Shown here: piece by piece, positions 45,191-54,266 of the stretch
How the letters are laid out: each line of letters starts with the position of its first letter
How positions within the stretch are numbered: the stretch's first letter is position 1
Source: Flavihumibacter fluminis
GTDB taxonomy: Bacteria; Bacteroidota; Bacteroidia; Chitinophagales; Chitinophagaceae
NCBI RefSeq assembly: GCF_021491375.1
Contig: NZ_JAKEVY010000001.1
Location: forward strand, 1 to 64,000
Reading direction: 5' to 3'
DNA: 64,000 nucleotides
The notes under the pieces: generated by a model
Databases searched by the model: none
What the model was told of the DNA's origin: nothing
What the model saw: the letters and a program-made list of their open reading frames with translations, nothing else
Position numbers and translations under genes: made by a program

Positions 45191-45688
45191 CTATTTCTTA
45201 AATGTGAAATTTCGCTGCGCGAGGTAACTGAAGGTAACCACGATCACAGTTGTGAAGATTTTGGCCACCGTGGGGTAAATGCCAAACTGTTCTACAAAAA
45301 GTTTAATAAAGATATAGTTGAGGAAAATACAGGCTGTTACGAGCAGCACATACCGGAATAACTGGACCCTTCCGCGGAGGACAGAATCATTGAATACCAC
45401 GGTTCGGTTCAGGAAAAATCCAAGTGGAAAGCTAATGCAGAAAGCGATGATAAAAGCCATAATATGCGGGGTGATCACCGCTTCCCGGCCGAATACCTGG
45501 AATCCAAGATGTACATCCTGTTTGTTCAATATATAGTTGTAAGAAATAAAATAGATGAAGATATCAAGCGCCGTATTTCCACCGCCGCAGGCAATATAAC
45601 GGAAGGTCTGAATTGGAAGAAACCGTTTAAACGGAGGATAAAAGAAATCAATCACCCGACTAATGCTTTGACTCACCCATGTTAACAT
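45191..45688 (-). CDS. GtrA-family membrane protein
   Basis: 165 residues from the ATG at 45688; longer readings start in the neighbouring argS promoter region. Four hydrophobic segments, the first following QTFRYIACGGGNTALDIFIY, where GG-rich spacing and F-R/K motifs are typical of GtrA flippase-like proteins. The C-terminus ends RNFTFKK, a GtrA hallmark (FxFxxK). GtrA proteins are thought to flip polyprenyl-linked sugars or to bind nucleotide sugars for O-antigen or cell-wall modification. It is divergent from argS with overlapping control regions. Confidence 0.87.
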   Translation of the reverse strand: MLTWVSQSISRVIDFFYPPFKRFLPIQTFRYIACGGGNTALDIFIYFISYNYILNKQDVHLGFQVFGREAVITPHIMAFIIAFCISFPLGFFLNRTVVFNDSVLRGRVQLFRYVLLVTACIFLNYIFIKLFVEQFGIYPTVAKIFTTVIVVTFSYLAQRNFTFKK

Positions 45689-45701
45689 GGGCGCAAATAT
45701 A

Positions 45702-45709
45702 TATTTTTG
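45702..45709 (+). promoter_or_regulatory. Candidate -7 box of argS
   Basis: TATTTTTG fits TAnnTTTG and lies only 6 bp before the argS ATG, implying a nearly leaderless mRNA if used. No -33 box at the correct spacing was found. Confidence 0.3.
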
Positions 45710-45715
45710 CCGCCT

Positions 45716-47494
45716 ATGGCGATTACTCAACAGATCCAAAGCATTGTTAACAGCGCAATCAGCGACTTATTCCCTGAGCTCGATGGTCCGGCCAGTTTCC
45801 AAATTAACCAGACCAAACCGGAATTCGAGGGGGATTATACCGTCGTATTATTCGGACTGACCAAACCACTCCGTCAGAAACCGGAAGAACTGGGCGAAAA
45901 ACTGGGACAATACCTTGTAACTCAAAATAGTGGATTCTTCACGGCCTACAATGTGATCAAAGGGTTTCTGAATCTGACAATTGCAGATACCTACTGGAAT
46001 ACCTTGCTGGAGGAACATTATTACAACCCATCTTATGGAAAAGCAGCACCCAATGGCCAGAAAGTAATGGTTGAATATGCTTCTCCCAATACCAATAAAC
46101 CGTTGCACCTGGGTCACCTGAGAAATATTTTCCTGGGCTGGAGCATCGCTGAAATCCTGAAAACCGCGGGATATGAGGTGGTGAAGTCCTGTATCGTAAA
46201 CGACCGTGGTATTCATATCTGTAAGAGCATGATCGCCTGGTTACGTTATTCAAATGGGGAAACCCCCGGATTGGTAGGCCAGAAAGGAGATCATTTTGTA
46301 GGCGATTATTATGTCAAATTCAACGAGGCCTATAAAGCGGAAGTGGAAACCCTGATGGCGGCTGGCAAAACCAAAGAGCAGGCAGAGAAAGAAGCTCCCA
46401 TCATGCAGGCTGCTCAGCAAATGCTGGTGGATTGGGAAGCCGGTAAACCCGAAGTGATCGATCTGTGGAAACAGATGAACGGCTGGGTGTACGATGGCTT
46501 TGCCGCTACCTATGATGCCATCGGTGCAGATTTTGATATCACCTATTATGAAAGCAATACCTATCTCTTAGGTAAGAAGACCGTACAGGAAGGATTAGAA
46601 AAAGGTGTGTTTTATAAAAAGGAGGATAGCAGTGTATGGATTGATCTGACGGCAGACGGACTCGATGAAAAACTCGTTCAAAGAAAGGACGGCACTTCTG
46701 TTTATATCACACAGGATATCGGTCTGGCCCAACAGAAATACGAGGAATATGGAATGGATCAAAGCATCTATGTGGTGGGTGATGAACAGAACTATCATTT
46801 CAAAGTGTTGAAACTGATTGCTGAAAAATTACAATTGCCCAAGGCCGATGGGATTTATCATCTCTCCTATGGTATGGTGGAATTACCGACCGGTAAAATG
46901 AAGAGTCGGGAAGGTACTGTGGTGGATGCGGATGACCTGGTTGCAGAAATGATTGCCATCGCGGAAGTGAATACGAAGGAGTTGGGGAAGGTGGATGATT
47001 TTACTGATATCGAACTAAGCGAATTATACAATACCATTGGCCTGGGTGCGCTGAAGTTTTATTTGTTGCGGGTGGATCCTCAAAAGAAGATGATCTTTAA
47101 TCCGGAAGAGTCCATCGATATTCATGGGTTTACCGGACCATTTGTGCAATATACACATGCACGTATTAAATCCATTTTGAGAAAGGAAGCTCCTTCAGAT
47201 GCTTCAGATTGGATGAATGAGCCACTGCTGCCTTTGGAAAAATCAATGCTGGTATACCTGGAACAGTTTCCATCAGTAATTGAGCAGGCTGCAACTGAAC
47301 ACAACCCATCAGCTGTAGCTGGATACGTTTTCAAATTAGCGCAATTATTCAATTCATTTTATACGCAACATCAGATTAGTCGGGCTGAAACACCGGCCAA
47401 AAAAGAACTTCGTTTACGTATTGCTGTTATGACAGCACATGTGCTGTCGGCTGGAATGGGAATGTTGGGAATTCGGGTGCCGGAGAAGATGTGA
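45716..47494 (+). CDS. argS: Arginyl-tRNA synthetase
   Basis: Class I aminoacyl-tRNA synthetase of 592 residues; the ATG at 45716 is chosen over a TTG three codons upstream. N-terminal additional domain (about 1-110), then the HIGH-type motif HLGHLRN at about residues 129-135. The KMSKS-type loop appears as GKMKSREGT near residue 400, and the C-terminal anticodon-binding domain starts near 475. Essential for translation. It converges with the TPR gene, with a 28-bp perfect hairpin filling the gap. Confidence 0.96.
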   Translation: MAITQQIQSIVNSAISDLFPELDGPASFQINQTKPEFEGDYTVVLFGLTKPLRQKPEELGEKLGQYLVTQNSGFFTAYNVIKGFLNLTIADTYWNTLLEEHYYNPSYGKAAPNGQKVMVEYASPNTNKPLHLGHLRNIFLGWSIAEILKTAGYEVVKSCIVNDRGIHICKSMIAWLRYSNGETPGLVGQKGDHFVGDYYVKFNEAYKAEVETLMAAGKTKEQAEKEAPIMQAAQQMLVDWEAGKPEVIDLWKQMNGWVYDGFAATYDAIGADFDITYYESNTYLLGKKTVQEGLEKGVFYKKEDSSVWIDLTADGLDEKLVQRKDGTSVYITQDIGLAQQKYEEYGMDQSIYVVGDEQNYHFKVLKLIAEKLQLPKADGIYHLSYGMVELPTGKMKSREGTVVDADDLVAEMIAIAEVNTKELGKVDDFTDIELSELYNTIGLGALKFYLLRVDPQKKMIFNPEESIDIHGFTGPFVQYTHARIKSILRKEAPSDASDWMNEPLLPLEKSMLVYLEQFPSVIEQAATEHNPSAVAGYVFKLAQLFNSFYTQHQISRAETPAKKELRLRIAVMTAHVLSAGMGMLGIRVPEKM

Positions 47495-47497
47495 GAA

Positions 47498-47577
47498 CGG
47501 GAGGAAAGGAAGAGGGTGGAATGGAAGAAAGGTTATCGGATGTCCCTTATCCATTCCACCCTCTTCCTTTCCTCCCG
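47498..47577. terminator. Very long perfect hairpin between argS and the TPR gene
   Basis: Perfect 28-bp stem (arms 47498-47525 and 47550-47577, beginning CGGGAGGAAAGGAAGAGG) with a 24-base loop. It fills almost the entire 86-bp gap between two convergent stop codons, so it probably terminates both transcripts, or it may be a mobile or RNA-structural element. No run of T follows on either side. Confidence 0.7.
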
Positions 47578-47580
47578 GTA

Positions 47581-48606
47581 TTACAATCCAAACATCGACT
47601 TCTTCTCTTTCAGCTTCGCTAAAGAAGGGTCCATGCGGATGGCTTTTTCGCAGAGGTCTTTGCCTTTGTTGTCCTCCCCTTTTTTGATGTATGCGATTCC
47701 GATCATATATACAGCCCGGGCTTGCTGCGGATCAATGGCCAGCATTTTGTCCCAGGTTTCAATTGCCTGGTCGGCATTTCCTGAATAGTAATACGATTCA
47801 CCCAGGCTGAATAACAACTCCAGATCCTGGGGTTTACGTTGCAGTACTTCCTGGTAAAGGGGAATACTTTTATCAAACTGTTTGTTTCCGTAATAGGAGT
47901 TGGCGAAATTTTCGAGGAAATCATTGCTGCGTGGATGTCCGGCTGCCAGCGCTTTTTCAAACCAGGGAATGGCGCGGACTTCATCCGGGATGGCAGAATA
48001 CGTCATGGCTGCTTCATACATCCATTTATTATTGGTTGGATCCAGTCGGATGGCTTGCTCGTAGCAACCGGCTGCCCGGCGATAATTATTCATCTCAATA
48101 TAACAACGGGCCGCGATAAAGGGCATCTGAGCAATGCTGCTGTCTTTTTTCCAGGCTTTTTCAATGGATTCCAGGCAACTGCCATAATGTTCCATTTCAT
48201 AATAAGCCCGGGCTGCCAGCCAATCGAGGTTTGCTTTGGATCCCATGGTCCGGGCCTGCTGCACCAGGTTCACGGTCTCCTGGAACTGGCGGGTCTGAAA
48301 ATTCAGTTCAGCTAGCTGGCGTACCAATAAAGTATCCTTTGGTGAAACCGCCAGTAGCTTTTTGTAGGTCTCCCTGGCAATTACATAATATCGCAATTCC
48401 AATGCCATATCGGCCATTCCTTTCAGTGCTTCCGCATTGGAATCATCGAAACTGGTAGCTTGTTTATATGCATTGTAAGCGGGTAGAAACTGGCGACGGG
48501 AGGCTGCTTCTTCCCCCTGTTGGAGATAATGGGAAACACTGTCCTGTTGTGCCCTGGCAAACTGCACGACAGCAATACATGCGAGAATGGTTATCAGCTG
48601 TTTCAT
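47581..48606 (-). CDS. Tetratricopeptide-repeat protein, secreted
   Basis: 341 residues with an N-terminal signal peptide (ITILACIAVVQFARAQ). Eight or nine TPR units of about 34 residues follow, for example DSNAEALKGMADMALELRYY and PQDLELLFSLGESYYYSGNA. Probably a periplasmic scaffold for protein-protein contacts. It belongs to no recognised operon; glgB lies 28 bp upstream on the same strand and could be co-transcribed. Confidence 0.85.
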   Translation of the reverse strand: MKQLITILACIAVVQFARAQQDSVSHYLQQGEEAASRRQFLPAYNAYKQATSFDDSNAEALKGMADMALELRYYVIARETYKKLLAVSPKDTLLVRQLAELNFQTRQFQETVNLVQQARTMGSKANLDWLAARAYYEMEHYGSCLESIEKAWKKDSSIAQMPFIAARCYIEMNNYRRAAGCYEQAIRLDPTNNKWMYEAAMTYSAIPDEVRAIPWFEKALAAGHPRSNDFLENFANSYYGNKQFDKSIPLYQEVLQRKPQDLELLFSLGESYYYSGNADQAIETWDKMLAIDPQQARAVYMIGIAYIKKGEDNKGKDLCEKAIRMDPSLAKLKEKKSMFGL

Positions 48607-48634
48607 AGTAATTGGACGGTGGGCCAGAGCCCTT

Positions 48635-50590
48635 TTATTTGAGTACTACAGCCCCTAACGGAGGGAGATGCAGGTTTATTTCAAATAGATTGTTGTTTTT
48701 ATCCACTTCGGTTACAATCGGATCCGGGTTGAAAACGTCACCTGTTCCCCAATATTCGGTTTCATTGCTGTTGAAAATCTCCTTCCATTCTGATTTTCCG
48801 TATGTTATCACTTTCCAGTTCCGCCGCACTTCAGGTGTCATATTTAAAACTACTAAAATATCTTCTTCCGGCTGCTCTCCTTTCCGACGATACACCATTA
48901 CAGATTCTGCACGATGGTTCAGATCTACCCATTCAAATCCCCCCTGCTCAAACTGCTTTTCGTACAGCGCAGGTTCGGCTTTTAACAGATGGCAAAGTGC
49001 TTTTACACAATTTTTCATCCCTGCATGACTGTCGAATTGCAGCAGTTCCCAGGGAAGTTCTGATTTGTAATTCCATTCTGTGGTGGAACCAAATTCGTTG
49101 CCCATGAATAGCAATTTGCCACCGGGATGCGTGAACATGTAGGTGTACAATAAACGCAGGTTGGCAAATTTCTGCCATTCATCGCCTGGCATTTTATAGA
49201 TCATCGGACTTTTGCCGTGTACTACTTCATCGTGACTCAACGGCAGCATAAAATTCTCATCGTAATAATACATCATGCTGAACGTAAAGAGATCCTGGTT
49301 GAACTGTCGGAACAGCGGATCGTTTTTGAAGAAGCGTAAGGTATCGTGCATCCATCCCATCATCCATTTCATTCCAAAACCGAGGCCGCCTTGAAAAGTT
49401 GGTTTGGATACTCCCGGCCAGTCTGTTGCTTCTTCTGCAATGGTCTGCACATCCGGAAAGTCTCGGAATATAGTTTCGTTGAAATCTTTGATGAACGCTA
49501 TTGCCTCCAGATTGCCATCACCCCCGAATTCATTGGGTTCCCACTGGCCTTCATTCCTGCTGTAATTTAATTTCAGCATTGAGGAAACAGCATCTACACG
49601 AAATCCATCAATGTGAAACTGATCAAACCAAAAGCGTGCATTGCTGATCAGAAAGGATTTTACTTCTCCCCTTTTATAATTGAAAATATAAGAATTCCAG
49701 TCGGGATGATAGCCCTTGCGCATATCGGCATACTCATAGGTGTGTGTACCATCAAACATGTAGAGACCATGTGAATCGTACGGGAAATGCGAGGGTACCC
49801 AATCCAGGATTACACCAATTCCTGCCTGGTGAAACGCATCGATCATTGCTTTGAATTCCTGTGGCGATCCAAACCTGGATGTGGGTGCGAAATAACCAGT
49901 ACCCTGGTAACCCCAACTCCCGTCAAAAGGATGTTCCATTACCGGCATAAATTCCACATGTGTGAAACCCATTTCCTTTACGTATGGAACAAGTCTGGCT
50001 GTGATCTGCTCATACGTATTGTAGGTTTCCTCATCGTGTTTGTCGGGGCGCATCCAACTGGCCAGGTGTACTTCATAAACACTCCAGGGCGCATTCAGCG
50101 CATTGTGCTGTTTGCGATTTTTCATCCATTCCTTATCCTGCCAGTTATAGTATGTATCCCAGGTAATGGAAGCTGTTAAGGGTCTTTTCTCCCAGAATCT
50201 TGCAAAGGGATCTCCCTTATCCAATTCAATTCCCTGGAAACCTTTGATACGGTATTTGTAAACTTCTCCCAATCCGAGCTTCGGAATAAATCCTTCCCAT
50301 ACACCACTTTTATCCCAGCGCGGATATAGCTCATATTCATTGTTTCTCCAGTCGTTGAAATTTCCTTTAACGGATACACTGGTTGCATTGGGTGCCCATA
50401 CGGCAAAATAAATGCCCCAGGTTTCCAACACCTGTATGGTATGCGATCCGAATTTTTCATACAGGCTGTAATGGGTGCCCTGCTGAAAATTGCGTATATC
50501 CTCTTCCGTTAGTAAAGAATAGTTCCAGACTTTTTTAGATGTATCGATAAAGTTATCTTGTTCGTAGGAAGGTCCTGGTAATGAAGACAT
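48635..50590 (-). CDS. glgB: 1,4-alpha-glucan branching enzyme (GH13)
   Basis: Introduces alpha-1,6 branches into glycogen in the cytoplasm. 651 residues, with an N-terminal CBM48 domain (about 65-155; IYFAVWAPNATSVSVKGNFN), the GH13 barrel (about 165-540) and a C-terminal beta domain. Catalytic residues: nucleophile Asp in GFRVDAVSSML, acid Glu in TIAEEATDWPG and Asp in LPLSHDEVVHGKS. The GFRVDAVSSML and HDEVVHGK motifs are specific for branching enzymes within GH13. Belongs functionally with glgC and glgA 8-10 kb away. Confidence 0.93.
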   Translation of the reverse strand: MSSLPGPSYEQDNFIDTSKKVWNYSLLTEEDIRNFQQGTHYSLYEKFGSHTIQVLETWGIYFAVWAPNATSVSVKGNFNDWRNNEYELYPRWDKSGVWEGFIPKLGLGEVYKYRIKGFQGIELDKGDPFARFWEKRPLTASITWDTYYNWQDKEWMKNRKQHNALNAPWSVYEVHLASWMRPDKHDEETYNTYEQITARLVPYVKEMGFTHVEFMPVMEHPFDGSWGYQGTGYFAPTSRFGSPQEFKAMIDAFHQAGIGVILDWVPSHFPYDSHGLYMFDGTHTYEYADMRKGYHPDWNSYIFNYKRGEVKSFLISNARFWFDQFHIDGFRVDAVSSMLKLNYSRNEGQWEPNEFGGDGNLEAIAFIKDFNETIFRDFPDVQTIAEEATDWPGVSKPTFQGGLGFGMKWMMGWMHDTLRFFKNDPLFRQFNQDLFTFSMMYYYDENFMLPLSHDEVVHGKSPMIYKMPGDEWQKFANLRLLYTYMFTHPGGKLLFMGNEFGSTTEWNYKSELPWELLQFDSHAGMKNCVKALCHLLKAEPALYEKQFEQGGFEWVDLNHRAESVMVYRRKGEQPEEDILVVLNMTPEVRRNWKVITYGKSEWKEIFNSNETEYWGTGDVFNPDPIVTEVDKNNNLFEINLHLPPLGAVVLK

Positions 50591-50737
50591 AACGTTCTGG
50601 TTGTCTTTAAAATTAAGGGAAAATAAGGGTAATTGGGTGTTTTAAAATTGGTTGGCTTTTAACGAAGTATTATTGATCAACGGTAATGGATTGTGGAAAT
50701 AATTAGCAAATTTTGCCCCTGCCAGCTAAACCTTACT

Positions 50738-53503
50738 ATGAGAAAATTACTGTTCGTATGGGCTTCCCTGTTAATATCAGGAATACTACAGGCCCAGACA
50801 ACCACTATCAGGGGACAAATTGCAGATACCTCAGAAAAGAAACCACTTGTAAATGCAGTGGTTGCTCTACTCTCTCCCGACTCTGTTTTATTGCAACATG
50901 CAAGAACTGATGCAAAAGGGAATTTTGTGTTGAAAGCTTCAGACGGTAAGCCCTATTTATTACTGGTTAGTTACCCCAAGTTTGCAGATTTTCTGGATGT
51001 GGTGAAACCCGTTGGTACTGAGTTCGATCTTGGAAAAATCAATCTCATCAAAAAATCCGTGCTGCTCGAAGAAGTAATCGTTTCACAGAAAATCGGGGCT
51101 ATCCGCATGAAAGGCGATACATTGGAGTTTCGTGCGGATAGTTTCGCAGTTCGCCAGGGAGCGAATGTGGAGGAGCTATTGAAACGGTTGCCAGGGCTGC
51201 AGGTGAACCAGAAAGGAGAAATCACGGCACAGGGTGAAAGAGTACAAAAAGTACTGGTGGACGGAGAAGAGTTTTTCAGTGATGACCCTGCAGTGGTAAC
51301 ACAAAATCTTCAGGCAGATGCCATCGAAAAAGTGCAGGTCTTTGATAAAAAAAGTGAACAGGCGACTTTCACCGGAATTGATGATGGTGAAAAACAAAAG
51401 ACAATCAATTTAACCCTTAAAGAAGACCGGAAAAAGGGTTATTTCGGCAAGGCTAAGTTAAGTGGCGGACTGCCCGATTATTTTGAGAACGAAGCAATGA
51501 TCAATGCGTTTAAGGGTAAACGTAAGTTAGCCGCTTATGGTACGATGGCCAATACGGGAAAGGCGGGCCTGAGCTGGCAGGACAATGACCGGTTTGGCGG
51601 TGGATCCAATATGGAATACAACGAAGAGGACGGTTATTTTTATTCCTTTGCGGAGTCGGATGAATTTAATACCTGGGGCGGACAATACAATGGTGAAGGA
51701 TTACCTAAAGCCTGGACCGCCGGAGCGCATTATTCGAATAAACTGAATAATGATAAAACGCATGTAAACGGTAATTACCAGTTTTATAAGCAAAACATAG
51801 AAAACGAAGGTGCCAATACAAGTCAGTCTATTTTAGCAGATCGGTTATTTTATAATAACAGTACCCGAAAGACTTCTACGATGAATCTGAAACATCAGTT
51901 ATCAGGTTTTTATGATGTAAAACTGGATTCCTTGTCCAGTTTGAAGATCAATGTGAACGGAATGCAAGGGCAGGCCAACAATTCCTCCATATTCAGTTCA
52001 GAATCACTGGGAGACCTGGAACAGCTAATCAATAACCAGGATCGCCGCCTGAGTTCTGTTGGAGACCGCCAGCAGATGAAAACTTCCGCCATTTGGAGAA
52101 AGAAATTCATGAAAGCCGGACGTACGCTGTCCGTTAACCTGGATCAGCAATACCAGAACAATGCGACGAATGGTAATCTGTTTTCAGTAAACCGGTTTTT
52201 TGATGGAAATGGCAATCTGACGAATACCGATACAGTGGATCAGGTAAAAAGCAATTATTCCCAGTCGAATATCTGGGGTGGTCGAATTTCCTATACGGAA
52301 CCCCTATCCAAGAAATGGTTTGTAGAAGCAAATTATGGATACCGCATCAATAACAGTAAAGCCTTGCGCAGTTCCTTTGTGAAGGATTTCAACGGCAAGT
52401 ACGAAGTGCTGGACAGCCTGTTCAGCAGTGATTATGCCTTTGATTTCAATACCCATAGCACCGGATTGAATTTCCGTTTCAATGGTTCTAAAATCATGGC
52501 GTCCTTCGGAAGTAATATCAACTTCGCGGATTTCCGCCAGAAGGACCTGGTTCGTGATACAGTTTACAAGTATGGGTTTACCAACTTTTTTCCCAAGGCG
52601 AATATTCGGTTTAAAATGGGAGCGCAGCGCAATTTAAATATTCGCTACAATGGTCAAACCGCACAGCCTACGCTACAGCAGATTCAGCCCATATTGGAGA
52701 ACACAGATCCGCTTAATATTCAGGTAGGAAATCCGAATTTGAAACAGGAATTCCGGCATAATCTTAATCTGAACATCAATGATTATAAAGTATTGACCGG
52801 ACGAAATGTGTACTTCAATTTCGGCTTTAATTTTATTGATAATGCAATCAGTCGCGCTGATAATGTGGATGCGCAGGGCAGGCGGCAATTCAGTTTTGTA
52901 AATGTGGACGGAAATTTCAATTATTACATGTACACCGGCTATTGGAAAGATCTGAAAAAAATTAAATCCAGTTTCAATTTGAGTCTTAACTGGAATGGCG
53001 GTAAGAATAACAATTTTGTAAATAATGTGAAAAACACCAATACCTATTCTTCCATGGGCGGACAGATGTCCTTTTACAAGAACAAGGAAAAGAAATATTA
53101 TGTAGAATTGTCCTTTGGCCCCAATTTTACCAGAAATGTTTCCTCTCTGCGTCCGGATGTAGTGACGAAATTCTGGACCACTGACTCAAGAATTGGTGGA
53201 TCCATTTTCTTCCTCAAAGACTTTGAACTGAATTCCAATGCCACGTATCAATGGCGTCAGAAAACAGATGTTTTCGGAGAAGACAGAAATGTGGTTTTGT
53301 GGAATGCTTTTCTGTCCAAAAAGTTCCTGAAGAAAAAGACGGCGGAGATTCGGTTGTCTATCAACGATATCCTGAATCAGAATATTGGGTTTCAGCGAAC
53401 GGCTAATTCCAATTTCATTTCAGAAAATACGTATAGCACCCTGCGCCGGTATTGGTTACTGGGTGTAATCTGGAATTTTAGTCGTAATCCTGGTCAAAAA
53501 TAA
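50738..53503 (+). CDS. TonB-dependent outer membrane beta-barrel protein (OMP_b-brl family)
   Basis: 921 residues from the ATG at 50738 with a signal peptide ending in ILQAQ (an upstream TTG reading adds an unlikely 15-residue leader). An N-terminal carboxypeptidase-regulatory-like domain (about 22-105) is followed by a plug domain (about 115-220; VEELLKRLPGLQVNQKGEIT, where VDGEEFF stands at the TonB-plug hallmark) and a large barrel. Not a SusC, since the partner SusD is absent. Instead it precedes the GLPGLI gene by 4 bp, a pairing common in Bacteroidota. Cargo unknown; possibly a peptide or metal complex. Confidence 0.88.
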   Translation: MRKLLFVWASLLISGILQAQTTTIRGQIADTSEKKPLVNAVVALLSPDSVLLQHARTDAKGNFVLKASDGKPYLLLVSYPKFADFLDVVKPVGTEFDLGKINLIKKSVLLEEVIVSQKIGAIRMKGDTLEFRADSFAVRQGANVEELLKRLPGLQVNQKGEITAQGERVQKVLVDGEEFFSDDPAVVTQNLQADAIEKVQVFDKKSEQATFTGIDDGEKQKTINLTLKEDRKKGYFGKAKLSGGLPDYFENEAMINAFKGKRKLAAYGTMANTGKAGLSWQDNDRFGGGSNMEYNEEDGYFYSFAESDEFNTWGGQYNGEGLPKAWTAGAHYSNKLNNDKTHVNGNYQFYKQNIENEGANTSQSILADRLFYNNSTRKTSTMNLKHQLSGFYDVKLDSLSSLKINVNGMQGQANNSSIFSSESLGDLEQLINNQDRRLSSVGDRQQMKTSAIWRKKFMKAGRTLSVNLDQQYQNNATNGNLFSVNRFFDGNGNLTNTDTVDQVKSNYSQSNIWGGRISYTEPLSKKWFVEANYGYRINNSKALRSSFVKDFNGKYEVLDSLFSSDYAFDFNTHSTGLNFRFNGSKIMASFGSNINFADFRQKDLVRDTVYKYGFTNFFPKANIRFKMGAQRNLNIRYNGQTAQPTLQQIQPILENTDPLNIQVGNPNLKQEFRHNLNLNINDYKVLTGRNVYFNFGFNFIDNAISRADNVDAQGRRQFSFVNVDGNFNYYMYTGYWKDLKKIKSSFNLSLNWNGGKNNNFVNNVKNTNTYSSMGGQMSFYKNKEKKYYVELSFGPNFTRNVSSLRPDVVTKFWTTDSRIGGSIFFLKDFELNSNATYQWRQKTDVFGEDRNVVLWNAFLSKKFLKKKTAEIRLSINDILNQNIGFQRTANSNFISENTYSTLRRYWLLGVIWNFSRNPGQK

Positions 53504-53507
53504 GAAT

Positions 53508-54257
53508 ATGAAAAAGCTGTTTGTTTTTAGTATAGCGTTTTGCGTCGGCTTGATGAGTTTTGGCCAGGCCCGGTTCCTGGGAGCAGGTACCATTGAGTTT
53601 GAGCGGAGAATAAATATTCATCGCCAAATGGAAAGGGAAAATATGGAGGAAGAAAGTGATTTCTGGAAAGAATTTATGTCCAAGCAACCCCGTTTTCAGA
53701 ATTCCTATTTCAACCTTGCATTTAATAAAGACAAAGGTATTTACCAGCCAGGCCGGGAACCAGATAAAAAGCTGGAGCCCTGGTTATTGGGACCAGCAAA
53801 GGAGAATACCGTATTGACAGATTATGCGACCGGACTGCTTACCAGTCGCCGCAAGGTTTTCGAAGAAAACTTCATTGTAACAGATAGCCTGAGCCGGTTG
53901 CAATGGAAACTGAGCAGTGAAACACGTGAAATAGCAGGTTTTGAATGTCGTAAGGCAGTTGCTGTGATCAGTGATTCTGTTTATGTGGTGGCATTTTATA
54001 CGGATGAGATCCCCGTTAGTGGCGGACCAGAATCCTTTGGTGGATTACCCGGTATGATTCTGGGCTTAGCTGTTCCACGCTTATATACCACCTGGTTTGC
54101 TACCAAAGTTGAAATCACCGAAGCTCCTCCCTCTGCATTTAAAGTGAATGAAAAGGGCAAAAAGATTGCAGGTAAAGAGTTGGCTCCTTTTCTTCAATCC
54201 ACCTTCACCGATTGGGGTAAACGAGGAGAGAAATTCATCTGGTGGAGCCTTCTTTGA
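53508..54257 (+). CDS. GLPGLI-family protein
   Basis: 249 residues with a cleavable signal peptide (FCVGLMSFGQA). The signature region reads GGLPGMILGLAVPRLYTTW, close to the family-defining GLPGLI. Earlier parts hold YDQ-like beta strands (DYATGLLTSRRKVFEENFIV and WKLSSETREIAGFECRKA). Function unknown; the family is co-inherited with TonB-dependent barrel proteins like the gene just upstream (4 bp apart). Converges with the amylase gene, 9 bp between the stops. Confidence 0.9.
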   Translation: MKKLFVFSIAFCVGLMSFGQARFLGAGTIEFERRINIHRQMERENMEEESDFWKEFMSKQPRFQNSYFNLAFNKDKGIYQPGREPDKKLEPWLLGPAKENTVLTDYATGLLTSRRKVFEENFIVTDSLSRLQWKLSSETREIAGFECRKAVAVISDSVYVVAFYTDEIPVSGGPESFGGLPGMILGLAVPRLYTTWFATKVEITEAPPSAFKVNEKGKKIAGKELAPFLQSTFTDWGKRGEKFIWWSLL

Positions 54258-54266
54258 GCCAGCATT

